A stretch of DNA of 64,000 bases, from assembly GCF_050624435.1 (NCBI RefSeq), contig NC_134546.1, positions 42,921,501 to 42,985,500 on the forward strand. Direction: 5' to 3'. The notes beneath the pieces are model-generated. The model was not told where the DNA came from, ran no database searches, and saw only the letters and a list, made by a program, of their open reading frames with translations. Position 1 is the stretch's first letter; each line of letters opens with the position of its first letter. Source of the DNA: Tenrec ecaudatus (lineage: Eukaryota; Chordata; Mammalia; Afrosoricida; Tenrecidae). Of the stretch, positions 47,615 to 60,730 are shown in pieces. Both the position numbers and the translations under genes were made by a program.

Positions 47615-47745
47615 CTTACAAACACAACTCAATTCCAGCAGGTCAAGCCTAACCCATAGCAACCCTCTCGGACAGGCTAAAACTGCCCTGTGGGTTTCTG
47701 AGACCATAACTGTTTCCAGGAACAGTGACTTAAACGGAATAGCTT
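47615..47745 (-). mobile_element. AfroSINE, 3' part
   Basis: Antisense blocks 'cctaacccatagcaaccctc' and 'aactgccctgtgggtttctgagaccataac' are diagnostic. The tRNA-like head is lost. Confidence 0.75.
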
Positions 47746-48531
47746 CCAGTCTCCAAATGGCAATATGCTGTGTTCCGGAGTTACTGAACATAGCACGTTC
47801 AACCTTCATATGCCGAATATGTCCCTGCTTGTTTTACCCGAGCCCGTGTAATGTCGCTGAATAAAAAGCCCGGGAGTTGCTTCTGTGGCCAAAGCAGAAG
47901 GAGACAAAGACTATAATTCAACATATTTGATTCCAGGAAATTAATTTCCTCTCAAGAAGACTAGAACCTACTGCAGGAACTCTGTCACTACCCGACAGAC
48001 TAAAGGGGGCACTTTCCCTTTCAATGCAGGCATCGCTGCCAAATTCTGCCAATTAGCTCAGCTGCTAGCTTCGCTAAATGATCACGTTATACTACTCATT
48101 TTGTAGAACATTCTTTTATCACAGAGGCTGGAGAATTGAAACAAGGAATTTTATTTCAATATTACCTCAATCATTTTTTCTCACCTGATGGAGTGCTTTA
48201 ATTTGAAACACATTTACACAATTATATCACTCTGTGTGTCTATCAGAAGAGAATAGCGGGAGCGGAGGTACAATTCTAACCGTACAGCTCATGCTACTAA
48301 ATTCCAGGGTTTTCACGGAATGCAGGGTTTTAATTTTTTTATGCTTAGAATATATGTATATATATGAATGTGTGTACCAGTTGAGAATTGGTCTCACAAT
48401 GCACTAGCTTGCCCAATAATTTCAATTCTTTCATCTCTTCAAATATTTTAATCTTTTCAAAACAACTCTGCATATAAGACAATAACAAATTAATGTTAAA
48501 ATTCCAGTTAATGAAGGGGGAAAAAAACCTT

Positions 48532-48533
<2 letters not shown>

Positions 48534-48566
<33 letters not shown>
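48534..48566. repeat. (CA)n microsatellite
   Basis: About 16 CA units. Confidence 0.95.
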
Positions 48567-48569
<3 letters not shown>

Positions 48570-49189
48570 ATCTAGATCCATGTGGAAGTATTTTATCCTG
48601 TTTTGTCCCCGAGTTTACATTAAATTTCCTGTAGTAGGATAATTTTCTGTAGACCCACGACAGGTCTGTATGGAACATGCAGCTGCTTCCGTTTGATTGA
48701 TCAGGTTGTTTTTTCCTGCTTCTGTTTCAAACCTGAAGGTTAAGGATCTTTAGCATTCAAGAATCGATATACAATAGACTATGACTTTGTCTCAAACACT
48801 AGATCAGAATTTATTTTAAAGGATATGCCTCATTTGTTTTCTGCCTCTCTCTTACCTCTCCTGCTCCCCAAATCCTTGGCCAGGTCTGCTGATCTAAAGT
48901 ATGGTTGACTTTGGCCAATATATTGATTAGAAAACCTGTATGCTAGCTCTATGATTATTCTTTAAATTGAAAGCTTCTGAAACAGGCCCAATAAAAGAAA
49001 AGTCAGCAACCATCCTATTACCTCATCTCACACGTTTCAAAGGAGAACAGCATGGTTATTTAGGTAAGCATGAGTGCCAAGGATTAAGAACCACTATCAC
49101 TGTCTTTATGTGATACTGCTAACACATTTATTCAAAAGGTGATTCATTCAGGAGAAACAAATGTCAGAGGTATGAGAGACATACTCCAG

Positions 49190-49880
49190 TGTGCGGTGCA
49201 GATTATTTATGGCTCTTCTTTGTTACTCCCATCAGATGGCTTTTTGGGTTTAGAGTGAGAAGATGGATCCAGGTAAGAAGGTAAGGGATGCTACTGATTG
49301 GATTCCATGATTCAGCCACAAGCGATTGTTCGAAGCGTTTATTAAGTTTGCTATGCTGTTGGTTGGAAGGCGACCCTTCTCAGAGGGAACAGGTGGGATC
49401 TCACTGCCCTAACAAAGGGGAGTGAGGAATGGGTAGCATTTTTTGGATCCAAAATCTAGTTGGCTTTTTTATACGTGAGTAGTGACTCTGAAGTCTTGAG
49501 TGTCAGCCTGTTGCCTGACCTAAGTTCATGAGCTTCCACAGTATTGTAGATAAGGAGGCTCTTCTATATGGACTTCTCAGCTTTGGATTTGGGACTCCCC
49601 AGCATGTCCAATACGTGAGTCATTTGTCTGCATTCTCTGAGTTCTGTGTGACCATTGCAACCAATGGAGCCCCTGGCAGTAGGGGAACATACTAAGGCGA
49701 GGGGTGTTGGTTGGTATCAGGGATAATACAATGACATCAGGGATAATACAATGACAGCAGGGATAGTACCATGTTTTTAGAAGAGTTTGGCATGGGAGAT
49801 ATCTTTTAGCTCTATCTTCTTGGAACTAGTCTTGGATTCATTTTTCTAAAAGTCATGATTTCTACACAGTGTCTCATAAA
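49190..49880. other. Unassigned stretch, possible old LTR
   Basis: Contains 'gaagcgtttattaagtttgc' and a stretch of mixed composition that differs from the AT-rich surroundings. The layout resembles an antisense LTR (poly(A)-like TTTATT, then a long U3-like part), but no ends or target duplication could be defined. Confidence 0.25.
49715..49770. repeat. 20-bp tandem repeat, 2.8 copies
   Basis: The unit ATCAGGGATAATACAATGAC is repeated nearly three times. Confidence 0.9.
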
Positions 49881-52800
49881 AAAGAAGAGTAAATGTAAAT
49901 ATTTGCTATGCAGTAAAAATCAAAAGGCAAAAAATCATTAAACATATAGCTAATCTTTCAATTTGCTGAGAAATTATTTTAAACTGCTGCCAAAGAGTGG
50001 TCCTAATGTGTGTTGTTTTCATTATTTTATAACACTCCTTGGCATTGTAAGTGTGAAAGAATAGGACTCCTCTGGATGGAGGCTAATGTGCTCCAGTGAA
50101 GAAGGAGCCCAGCACAAGGGCGGTTCAGGGACACACACAGCTGCAGCGTCGAGCAGAGGGAGCAGTCGGGGACAGACTCCCTTCTTCAGTTCTGTCTCTT
50201 GTCTTTGGTCCGTCCCTTCCAGCTCCCTTAAAGGAACTTTGTTACTTCCTTTCCTCTCCTTCTTTTTCTGTGTCCTTTCTCTACCCACTAACTTACTTTA
50301 GAGTGTGCCTCTCAAGGATGTCTCCCTTCTGCTTCTTAAAATAAAGAACGTTCGTTTGGAAAAGGTTAGAACCCGCCCTCTCTTGGAACGGGACCTTCGT
50401 CATCAAGACAGTGAGCGAGGAACAAAACCTACTGCCAAGTTTCCATTCGCACATCTCAGTACAGTGTAAAATATTCCTTACAATCAAAAATGCCTAAGTG
50501 GGATTGGTTCACCTAAGGATCATCTTTGTGTTATATATTGTCATGCCTTACTATAGAATTTAACTTCAAAAATGATTTACAGAATATTTTATGATTTATT
50601 AAAATAAACACAAATTGATTATTGCTTTTTAAAAGCAGGTGGAGGGTATGAGGTGCACATACAATCATTAAGCTTGGCCCCAGAGCCGGTATGTATTTAC
50701 CAATTTGATATTGTATAGTTGTATAATTGACGAGTGGGACATGAAAAGCCTCTGCTTACTTTGCACATGGGTTCCTTACTGACGGTCTGCAATGACTGAA
50801 CCTACTGACAGATACATTTTGTAATACAGATGCGTTTTTCCCCTGAAGAGCTTCAGTTCACTGTAGAAAAAGGTCTGCCATCCTTTGGCTCCTCTATCTT
50901 CTGAGATTGGAAGCAATAATAAAATCTCATTACTAAAAATTAAAATTGTTCTTTATTTATGCTTCTACAGTCTTGTGCTAAAAATGATGCTAACTCCCCT
51001 AATTCCTTTGGCATACAATAAGGGTTTGGTGAGCAGTGGGCCCTTACATTTCCATTGATGAGTTCACCAAGGCAATAACTACGCCATCATAAGCTCTTTT
51101 CATCACTCAAATTGTCACTTTTATGAACCTATTTAGTATCCTTGGATGAGCTGTTCGCTCACTGTAATCTTATTATATTTATGTTGTTTCCAAAGTTAGC
51201 TTTGCAGGGTGAAATTGTGGTTTCCAGGCAATTTTTATTGCTAGTTTCATTTCTTCCAGATAGCCTGTTGGTGCCTAGGTATGTCATCAACCATGACCCT
51301 GTCACATCCAGGATGAAGCAAGACGTTCACTATATACTGATCTAAAAGCAATTCAGATTTTGAGTTTTAAAGGAAATCGCAAGCGAGAGAGAAAGATGAC
51401 CAAACTTTAGGGGGAAAAATCAGGAATAACAGAACAGTGACAAAGGATGTCATGTGAGCCATCTATTCCAGAGCAGGAGAGGTATGCAAGGGATAATAAA
51501 ACCTCACAGTGACCCACATATCATCCTGCTCACTGACGTATGAGCTAGCCTGCCCTACAGTGCTCCTTTCTTTCAAACTGTGCGCAAGATGGATTTATTG
51601 ATTTTTTTCTCATTAAGAATCTTTTACTAGTCTATTTGGTTTTATCATAGATTAAACTAAAAGTAATCGATTTTACAGTTCTGTGTCCACGCCGTGGAGG
51701 AAAAAGCGTTTCCTAAAATGAGCTCATTAGATGAGAGTTCTGAACTGCGTCTTAAAAGATGTAGGAGTTATTATAATTCAAGGGTAGTTTCGAAAATGGT
51801 TTCAGATTTGCAGGGGAAGATTTGACTTTACCGGTACCCGGTTTCATTAATACTGTGAAAAGAAAATTGGAATTGTAGACTCCTGGGGTGTTTGTGAATT
51901 GAGATTAACACAGTTCCCCCCCCCCCCCCTTATCTCAAAAAGAAAAAGCTTTTCCATTTGGGTGCTTTAATATAGTGTTTACCACAAGAAACAACTATGA
52001 TGAAATCACACGAATTCATATTTAAATGCCACGTGTGCAGCAAGCAGGTGGGCAGCGGTTTCGATGACATGTGTTAATTTGGACTCCTGAGATAGTGGTT
52101 CAAAAAGGGATGGACGCAGGATGGTTCAGACCACTGCCATCCTCCGCCCCTCCTACTAACTCTACCCAGGCCCTGCACATTCTGAAATTCAACCCTGCAG
52201 GTCAGGTAAGGGGGCATGTCCAACACAGCTTGGCTCTTCCCCAGTGAATTGGAGGTTAAGAAAGAACGTGTCAATCAATAAGCCTTTGCCCGCTGCATGG
52301 CTCCTGGGTCTGAAATATTTTTCTACCATCTTCAAAGCCACGAAGGCAAATGTTTGAAGCAACCTGCAGGAGCTGCAGCTGAGGGTTGGAGAATCATTGC
52401 TTTCGTCAAGGAATTTAGGAATTGCCCGGGGAAAGCTGTTAGGCACAGATCGATTCTCTCCAGGTTTTCCTGACAGAATCCCATGTCTTAGAGCAGACCA
52501 CTTCTTTAGAGGGCATCGCATGGAACAAAAGACACAATGGACAATCACAGCCTGACTTCGAGTATGAGAAACATACACATTGTCCTTCACCTCTGGGGAA
52601 AACATCCCGGTCATATCATTGAGAGAAGCTTGTGATTTCATTAGCATATGTTTCGTAAAGGATGTAGTACACAGCTGAGTCAGCTACACACTTCACGGGC
52701 TTTCTTACACGGCACCAGTGAAATTCTTCTAGATACAACTGGAAGTCTCAAGGAGTTGAATTTTCTCATAGCCCTCCATGGACTGCCCGCAGATACAGTC

Positions 52801-52934
52801 ACATTTTCACTGGTATCTCATGCACCATCAAAAGTTCTACCTCCATTCCTTGCTCATTTCACATGCACTTCCTACTGTCTTATTTCTTAAAGGTTTAACT
52901 TAAATGCCCGCTTTGCTGAAATGGTATCTAAGAA
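49881..52934. other. Intron stretch without recognised transposons
   Basis: Three kilobases with no transposon that I can name, only a poly(C) tract. A 152-codon minus-strand frame (52189-52647) lies in a GC-richer part; it has no recognisable domain. Confidence 0.4.
51915..51930. repeat. Poly(C) tract
   Basis: A run of about 14 C residues. Confidence 0.9.
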
Positions 52935-53060
52935 ATTCACCCATGCCACGTACCTGGTACTGCATTAGAGCCTAGGAGAACAGTAGCTAATGAAATACAT
53001 GGACACCCATGCTCATGGACCTTAAAAGGCAATGTCGAGGTAAAGAAATATACAAAAAGA
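52935..53060 (+). mobile_element. Old L2-like mammalian repeat
   Basis: The stretch 'catgctcatggaccttaaaagg' after 'ggtactgcattagagcctaggagaacagtagctaatga' has the plan of the dispersed repeat also seen at 6878 and 54965. The family name is uncertain. Confidence 0.4.
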
Positions 53061-53799
53061 ATAATATGCTTTACCGTAAAGTGGCCCTAGACTGTGTGTA
53101 ATGGAGGGAAACTTTCTACACCCTGCAGGAGTGGAAAGAGGATTCTTGACTTGGACTGGGAAATCAAAGATCAGTATAAGTTCGTGAGAGTTATTGTCAG
53201 ATCCGGAAAAGGAGTCCAGGTGAGTCGAATGGAAAGTGCGCAAAACAAAACAGAAACAAACAATCAAACAAATCACATGAGATGATCTTGAAGAAGTGAA
53301 GAAGGAGAGAGTTTCCTTTCGAGAAACCAAATGAAAGTTGGAATGTAGTGAGCTTAAAGGAAAGGTTGGGGGTGGGAGTGGGGCTGAGGGTAGAGATGAA
53401 ATCTGTCATCAATTGTACGCCATGGAATGCAGTAATAAATTAAATGATCAGCATATTTGAACTATAAATATTTTTATGTGCCAATACATATAACTATCAG
53501 TGAAAATAAAAATAACAGAGTAGGGGAGGAGATATTGTCTGGGCATATGACAGGCCAAGATTTAATACCTCTGAAATATAATGAGCTCTAAGCATGTCAT
53601 ATGAAAAATAAGCAATTGTTTAACAAAGTAGACACAATGATATACAGGTTAACAGAGAAGAACAGATCCAAATGGATAATTAAACATGCTCAACTTTATG
53701 AGAAAGTCAAAATAAAATAAAAGCAAACCTTTTTCTTAACCAACAAAAGAGAAATGGAGAAAGAACTAAACAGCAATAATGTCCAGTACTGAGAGAAGA

Positions 53800-53905
53800 T
53801 GAGACTTCCTACTCCACAGAAGACCATAGAGCAGGTCACTCACTCCTGTCCAGTAGGGTACGTGAGGGTCAGAATTGACTCAATGGCAGAGTTTTCTTTC
53901 TTTTT
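53800..53905 (+). mobile_element. AfroSINE, 3' part
   Basis: Plus-strand block 'gagacttcctactccacaga' followed by 'gtcagaattgactcaatggcagag' is the AfroSINE 3' half; the tRNA-like head is absent. Confidence 0.7.
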
Positions 53906-54964
53906 TTTAATGTCTAGTCCTAGAAATGGTTACTTAGGAAATAAGCAACTTTGCTGACAGGACTATGAATTCTTCAGTGACATTTAGGAAATAATCTATT
54001 AACATCTATTAAATCTAAAAATATTGAAAGTGAAGTTGGTCCATGGCTACATGAGGATTCATTGTGCTATTTTTCATTCATTAGATGCTGGGAATTTACC
54101 ATAGTAGAATTTTTAAATTCACAGATATTTTAATCAAGGAGCTTTAGTTTGGAGACTATTGTTTACAGACTTACATGCACTGGTACATAAGCACATAATA
54201 TTTTATATAATATTGTTTATAATTAAAAAAAGAAAAATGATAACTTGGAAATCCGATCATTAGAGTAGGGTTGAAGAGATTAAAATTGATCCACACTTTG
54301 GAAATTAAAACTTGAAATAGCTGAATCTGTTGTGGATATCGCGGAAGCAGTGGTCTGCCTGGATGATACCTAGGCAAGCTGCGAAGGCACTGGGGTCAGA
54401 GCATGCTCCGACAGAAATTCTCGAACTTGGATACCTCATACTTGTTCTCAGCGCTGTCTCCCTGTCAGAGAAAGCTGCTACACCTGCACTTACTTTCTTT
54501 GTCTCTCTGACTACCTAAGACTACTTAATTATACCGAAGTAATTAATCCTGTGTGTGTAAGATGGACTTGCTGTGTCACCTCACTGGGGGCGGGGATCTA
54601 AAAGAAGCTAGCCCAGAGACTAACCCGGCACCATTCATTTGTGCTCTAACTGCTTTGTATAGAAATACAAGCTTGTAATCTTGACACTGAGTAATGCCAA
54701 TCAATTACAGCGAGCAACTGACTTCTAGAGGCCCATCTTTCATCTTGGCTCGTTGCAGATATGTTTCTAAAATATTAGGAAAGGAGTCTAGCAAGCATAC
54801 ATCACATAGCATGCTCCACTTCTGGAAGGTGACAGAGCATGCAACCCTCTGCTTCTACATGATCACAGGAACACACACAAAAAAGGTATCTGAAAGGTTC
54901 TTGCCAAATTGTGACCACTGGCTAATTTATGGAAGTAGGGGAGGGGGGAAGAACAATAAAATTA

Positions 54965-55350
54965 TGCTAACAATTGGATTGAAAACAGTCAATAAATATT
55001 TATTGTGAATTAATAAATCTAAAAGGTACCGTATTCGATGTTGAAGATAAAACTGATTCAATACTATCATAGGTCCTACTTTCTCGAAGCTTACAATTTA
55101 TTAGACATTACAACATATATGAAAACAGAAAAATAGTTAATTTAAAAACTAATAAAAGAAGGAACCAATGTATGCCCTAAGATGGAGAAATTTAGAAAGA
55201 CTACTCAAGGAAAGGTCTCCTGGACTGAAGGTATTTGAAATCCGCGCCGAAGGAGGAGGAGCCAGGCCTTTTAGGAGGCACGCTGAAAGACCATAGGATC
55301 TTCACAATAAGGTAGAGACGGGAGACAACGGTCTGGAGCTGGCCAGAACA
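54965..55350 (+). mobile_element. Old L2-like mammalian repeat
   Basis: Blocks 'gtcaataaatatttattgtg', 'tttctcgaagcttacaattta' and 'ggaggaggagccaggcc' follow the order of a common old mammalian repeat. It is strongly diverged. Confidence 0.45.
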
Positions 55351-55408
55351 GAGCCAAGCAAACATGGGAAGATTTGTATAAAACCAAATTTGAGCCCGGT
55401 TCCTTCTC

Positions 55409-58050
55409 CACTCGTCTGCCAGCGTGTTGTATTGTGATAGCTTGCGTGTGGCTGTGGTGCTGGAATCTATGTCGCTGGTAGTTCAGATGCCAACAGTCAC
55501 CCAAAGTGAACGTGTTTCAGTGGAGCTTCCAGACTAAGGACAGACGATGAAGAAGGACCAGCCTCCCCACTTCGGAGGAGGGAGAGGCTGAAAACCGTGT
55601 GCCTGGTTTAGAAACGTCGTCAGATTCCCGAGGGCCTTGTGACTGGAAGAATGTCGCGGGAGATAGAGCCTGAGAAGGGCCCCTCTTGTCGGAGGGCACT
55701 TGAAATGTGACTGCAGAGAAGATGATTTTTTGGAGGGGAGTTGGCAATGGTCAACTGTGAGTCTGGATAAATCCTGTGGGAGTGGAGCCTTCGGGATCTG
55801 TATCTGCTGATGGGGCACAACGCAAGTGAAGGAGAAACAGCTGCAAACATCTGCTAATGATCTGACCTTGGAATGTGCCAAGTATGAATCTAGGAAAAAT
55901 GGACGTCTTTAAAAATGAAGTGGAGTGAAACAAGATCAATATCTTATGAACTATTGAGCTGAAATGGACTGGTATTGGACATTTGGAAACAGAAACTCAT
56001 GATCCAATATGCTGGGAATAACAGAGTCAATAGGAACGGGACCACCTTCCTTGTCAAAAAGGTCATTGCTAAATCAATCATGAAGTAGAATGCTGTCCAT
56101 GATAGGATTATAACTATCATCTTCAAGGAAATTCAATTACTACAACTATTATTTAAATTTATGCACCAACCACAAAAGCTAGTTGAGGAAGAAATGGAAG
56201 AATTCTACCAATGTCTTCAATTGGAAATTAACCAAACATTTCAACAAGATGCATTCATAAATATTGGCGATTGAAATGTAAAAGCTGGAAACAAAGAGGA
56301 AGGAAAAGTGGTTGGAAAATATGGATTTGGTGGTGGAAATGAAGCTAGAGATTGCATGATAGAATATTGCAAGACCAATGACTTGTTCATAGCAAATAAC
56401 TTTTTAAACAGCACTAAGGGCGACTTTCCATGTGGACTTCTGGATTTGAATTCTTAAGACCTTGCATTTATCCCCAATAAATATTAAAAACATCTCATGA
56501 ACAGATATGATGGATTGAACACTAAAGGCAGAAAATACAATGAGCTATGGAATGATATCAAGAACATAATTCAGGAAGAAAGTAAAAGGTCATTAAAAAG
56601 CCAGGAAAGAAAGAAAAGATCAAAGTAGATATAAGAGGACACTGAAACTTGCCATTAATCACAGAGTCTCTAAAGTATGGATGAAAGGACGAAGTCAAAG
56701 AGCTGACAAGAAATTTACAAAGGGCAACCTCAGAATAAAAAGTTCAAATGTGCAAAGACCTGGAGTTATTAAACTGAAATGCAGGAGCACACTCAGCATA
56801 TCTTAACTTGAAAGAACCCAAGAAAATTTCAAGCCTCGAGTTGCAATATTGAAAAATTCTATGGGCAAAGCATTAAATGATTCAGGAAGTATCAAAAGAA
56901 GATGAGGATATAATACCCACGGTCACTAAACGAAAAAGAGCAAATTGATATTTGACCATGTCAGGAGGTAGCAGGTGAGCAAGAACCGATGGTCAAAGCT
57001 GCACTGAAAACATTAGCCCCAAACAAGGCTCCCCCAAATGGATGCAATACCAATTGGAACGTTTCACCAAGCTGATGAAGCATTAGAAGCACTCACTTGT
57101 GTATGCAGGGACATTTGGAAGACAGCTACTTGGCCAACTGACAGGAAGAAAGCCACATATGTACCCATTCCAAAGAAAGGTGACCCACCAGCACGCTCAA
57201 ATTATACAATAACCTGATGGCACATGCCAGTAGATTTTGCTAAAGATCATCCAACAATGGTGGCATCTCGATTTTGACTGGGAGCTGCCAGTGGTTTGGG
57301 TCGGATTCAGAATAGGATGTGCACCAAAGGATATTATTGCCCATATCCAACGGATCTCGGCTCGAAGCAAAGAACACCAGAAAGATGTTTACCATATATA
57401 CTTGTGTGTACGCTGAGTTTTTTCAGCACATTTTTAATGCTGTTTTGTGGTAAAATTAGTGCCTCTGCTGATATTCGGATTGGATTATACTCAAGTACAT
57501 ATGGTACTTGTGTTTTTATTGACTAAGCATTAGACAGTGTGGATCACAACTAACTATGGGTAATCTTGAGAAGGATGTGAACTCCAGAACACTTCATCTT
57601 CCTCATGAGGAATAACTGCATGGTTCAAGACGCAGTTATGCGAACAGAACAAAGTTGAAAATGATGGTTTAGAAACACGGTTTAAAATCAGGAAAGGTGT
57701 ATATCAGGATTATATCCTCTCCCCATACGTATTCAAGCTGTATCATAAGCAAATAATCAAAGAAGCTGGATTACATATATGCAGAAAGAATGTGACATCA
57801 GGATTGGAGGAAGGCTTATTAACAAGCTGCATTGTGCAGATGACACAACCTTGTTTGCTGAAAATGAGGACTTGAAGCACTTGCTGATGAAGATCAAGGA
57901 TCGCACGGTTCAGAATGGATTATGTCTCAATGTAAATAAAACCCAAATCCTCACAAGTGGACCAATAGTTAGCAGTACAGTAAATGGAAAAAAGGTTGAT
58001 GTTGTCAAAGATTTTGTTTTGCTTAACTCCACAATCAATGTACATTAACA
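55409..58050 (+). mobile_element. RTE LINE, near-complete except for the 3' end
   Basis: Starts with the shared RTE 5' region (GCTGGAATCTATGTCGCTGG near 55460; GAGCTTCCAGACTAAGGACA near 55523). The endonuclease region begins near 55900 ('gctgaaatggactggtattgg' at 55958) and includes 'tttatgcaccaaccacaaaagc' at 56157. The reverse transcriptase spans about 56950-58050, ending with an open frame at 57779-58048 that reads IRIGGRLINKLHCADDTTLFAE. The DD pair is intact, but upstream stops and frameshifts make the copy dead. A 113-bp MITE sits at 57392-57504. The 3' end is missing. Confidence 0.88.
57392..57504. mobile_element. TA-flanked MITE (Tc1/mariner-type) nested in the RTE copy
   Basis: Terminal inverted repeats CCATATATACTTGTGTGTA (left) and CCATATGTACTTGAGTATA (right end, reverse complement) bound a 113-bp element. 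It is flanked by TA at 57390-57391 and 57505-57506. The RTE sequence reads through (GATGTTTA to CTTGTGTTTTTATTGAC) when the element and one TA are ignored. The inside has 'tttttcagcacatttttaatgc' and 'gtggtaaaattagtgcctc'. It has no coding capacity. Confidence 0.85.
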
Positions 58051-58769
58051 TATACAAATTGGCCAGAGGACCAAGACCTTTAAGGGAAGGGGTGGAACAA
58101 ATATGGCCCTGGTGCTTATTTCTCCCTAGCTCTCAGTAGTATGCCAATTAATTTCAATGAATGAAGCCAACCAAATCAGCAGTTATGGGCTTTATTCCTC
58201 CGAGTGGCTTATTTCAATCAACATTGTCTGACACGTATGGCACCACCCAGAGCTGGCAGCTAACCAGGACTCTGTTGTCCAAATTCAGTGGAGCAATTGC
58301 GGAGGTTTACAGGGCACACTGAAAATTTCCATCCTGTCACTAGGAGAGTAAGGCAGTGGAAAATAGTCTCATCAATCAGGTCAAACTTCCCATAATTGCC
58401 ATGCAGAAGAAAAGCCCTATCTTCAATAATTGAGAACATTCATTTCAAAGCTAGGTGTCCTAGAGAGACTAATTTATTCCCTCATAAACATGTATTATTT
58501 CATTTTAGAAATAAAAGGAGAGTTATGTATATTTTCAAATGTGGCTACTATTCTCCTAATGTCTGCTCAGCCACGCTCCTGGGCATCAAAATAGCTTCTC
58601 TGTTGGGGAGCACATTGATGGTACCCCCCAAATAAAAAAACTGTGCCACTCTTAAGATGCATTCCCCTTTTTATATATACAATGTTGAATAATCTATCCT
58701 TACGCATTCCAGGTTTGGAATCAGGAGTTCATAGACAAAAGCAGCACAGAGACTTTAGCAAGAATAATG

Positions 58770-58802
58770 CAGGAGTGTGTGTGTGTGTGTGTGTGTGTGT
58801 GC
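58770..58802. repeat. (GT)n microsatellite
   Basis: About 15 GT units followed by GCGC. Confidence 0.95.
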
Positions 58803-59127
58803 GCATGCCCTCGCACACGTGTTGTGTGAATGCTACTCTTCACCATTTCAAGCTCATCACCGTTTCTAGAATCACTCTCCCCTCTCCCCAGTTGTGCAGT
58901 TCAAGTTGTGCTTTTGCAGAGCTCCAGGGAAGAGTTCATCATTCTTTGGGTTAAATATACAAATATACTGCATCGTTAAAACCGTTCCTCATCTTCTTGC
59001 CAATTGTTTCCCGGATTTACTTTTTGCACATCCATGTTCACATCCTCTGTCAACTGATAGTCACCGCTGATTCTCACTTTCAACTGCAACCTGTAACACT
59101 CTGCTTATTTCTCTGAAAAATGATCTC

Positions 59128-59335
59128 ATGTAAGAGTATTGAGTTCTTATAGGGTAGATTCTGTACTGTGCACTTTATACATATTATCTAATTTATTCCT
59201 TAGGAAATCTCAGTGGCGTAGGCATTATCACGATATTTGCACACAGGAAAATTGGGACCTCTAAGGGTTAGGACATTTAGACTTCAGACGAATGAATGAC
59301 ATCACCCAAATTCAAATCCAGGCATACATGGATCA
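59128..59335 (-). mobile_element. MIR
   Basis: Antisense MIR: 'atacatattatctaatttat' (59178), 'ttaggaaatctcagtggcgtaggcattatc' and 'caaattcaaatccaggca' in order. Confidence 0.7.
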
Positions 59336-59549
59336 TGATAGCTTTATCCACTCAATGTGCCTTCGTTTCTTATGGCCTTGGTACAATCTGTTGTTTCATT
59401 TTGTATCCTCTTCTGACAAACAACGAATGTTTTAGACCTCATTTCTAAGGCACTGCCCAGTTCCTCTCCTTCCTGCCCTGCTCCCCTTCATTATCTACCA
59501 TCTGTCTGCCCTTCCCCAAAGAAAGAAGTTAAGTCCTGCAGACTCTGAC

Positions 59550-59830
59550 AAAGGCAATGCAGCACAGGGAAAAGATACTGGGTTCTAGTCCTCCGAACCT
59601 GGTAAGTGACCTCAAGCATTCTCGTGACCTCTGCGGACATAGTCCTTCATCTGGCCTCACAAGGAGGGCGCCCCCAGGGTTTACCTTGCAGGGTCACTGT
59701 GAGGATACAATCAGGTAGGACAATAAATGGGGAAGTTCTCTCATTAGAAAACAGGGTCGCACAGAAGCAGGGATGGTCTGATCATTTCCTGTGTCTTCCA
59801 CACGAAAGGCGCCCAGTAAGAAGCAGCTCT
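59550..59830 (+). mobile_element. MIR
   Basis: Plus-strand MIR: 'agatactgggttctagtcct', 'gtaagtgacctcaagcattc', 'tcatctggcctcacaagga', 'ttaccttgcagggtcactgtgaggatacaatcagg' and 'ggcgcccagtaagaag', in order. Confidence 0.7.
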
Positions 59831-60717
59831 CCCCAGCATCAGGTCGGTGCTACACATAAGGCTCACCGTGGCTGCCTCTGTCGTGGTGGCCAGCACGGGC
59901 GGCTGCCATCCATCCTGGCTGCCCTTTCATAAACGGCAGTCTTTTATGTCCCTGGCTGTGCGTTTCAGATCATGAATGGCGGTGCTTCTGGTGATGTGTG
60001 AAATCTGCTGTGTGGATCAGGGCTCTGGGGTTCCTGGGCTGAGAGTGAATTAACATTCTTTCTTGTCCAGTTTCATTGAGATCCTAAGGTTGAAGATGTC
60101 ATGGACTCGATGGCTTATCATTTTGAAAGCTGCGTGAGAGTGCTCAGTAATTGAGGGCAAACTTGGGCTTACTTATTCCGCTCCAACCAACAGTTTTATA
60201 TGTTTTCATCATAATGGGTCATTCACTTACTGTGGAATGTGTTCTGGCTTAGAAATAGTAACTTTTTAAAAAATTAGGTTTTATGGTTTCATTCTAATTT
60301 ATTAGGTCAAATTTTTCCCCCTTCCTCGCTTTGCTGTTCTAGAATTCCCTGGTGCCTTCTAGAAAAAATCCAGGATGGCATTTCTACTGCAGAGCAAGGG
60401 TGGTGCTAGGTGCCCCTCCCCTCAACCCGTTTCTTGCAGTGGAGCCTGACCAGCAGGCAGTCACTCTGGGCCACAAGGCACTGTGATGTTTTCTTGCTTT
60501 AACTCTGGGTCCGCTCTCTTGGGATGATCATCTTTTATATTCCTGTCATGAAGCCAGTGCTGTCTCAATTTTCTTTTGTTGGGAAAAGATCACATTCTTT
60601 CTGGTGAAAGTGCAATAGCTGAGGTGAAAGATTAGACAGCTTCCCTCTGAGCCCATTAGAAGGAAGCATGTCAAGCCTAGAATTAGGAAATATAGAAGGC
60701 ATCCATCATGAACGGGG

Positions 60718-60730
60718 CAGGGGGGGGGGC
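60718..60730. repeat. Poly(G) tract
   Basis: A run of about 10 G residues. Confidence 0.85.
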
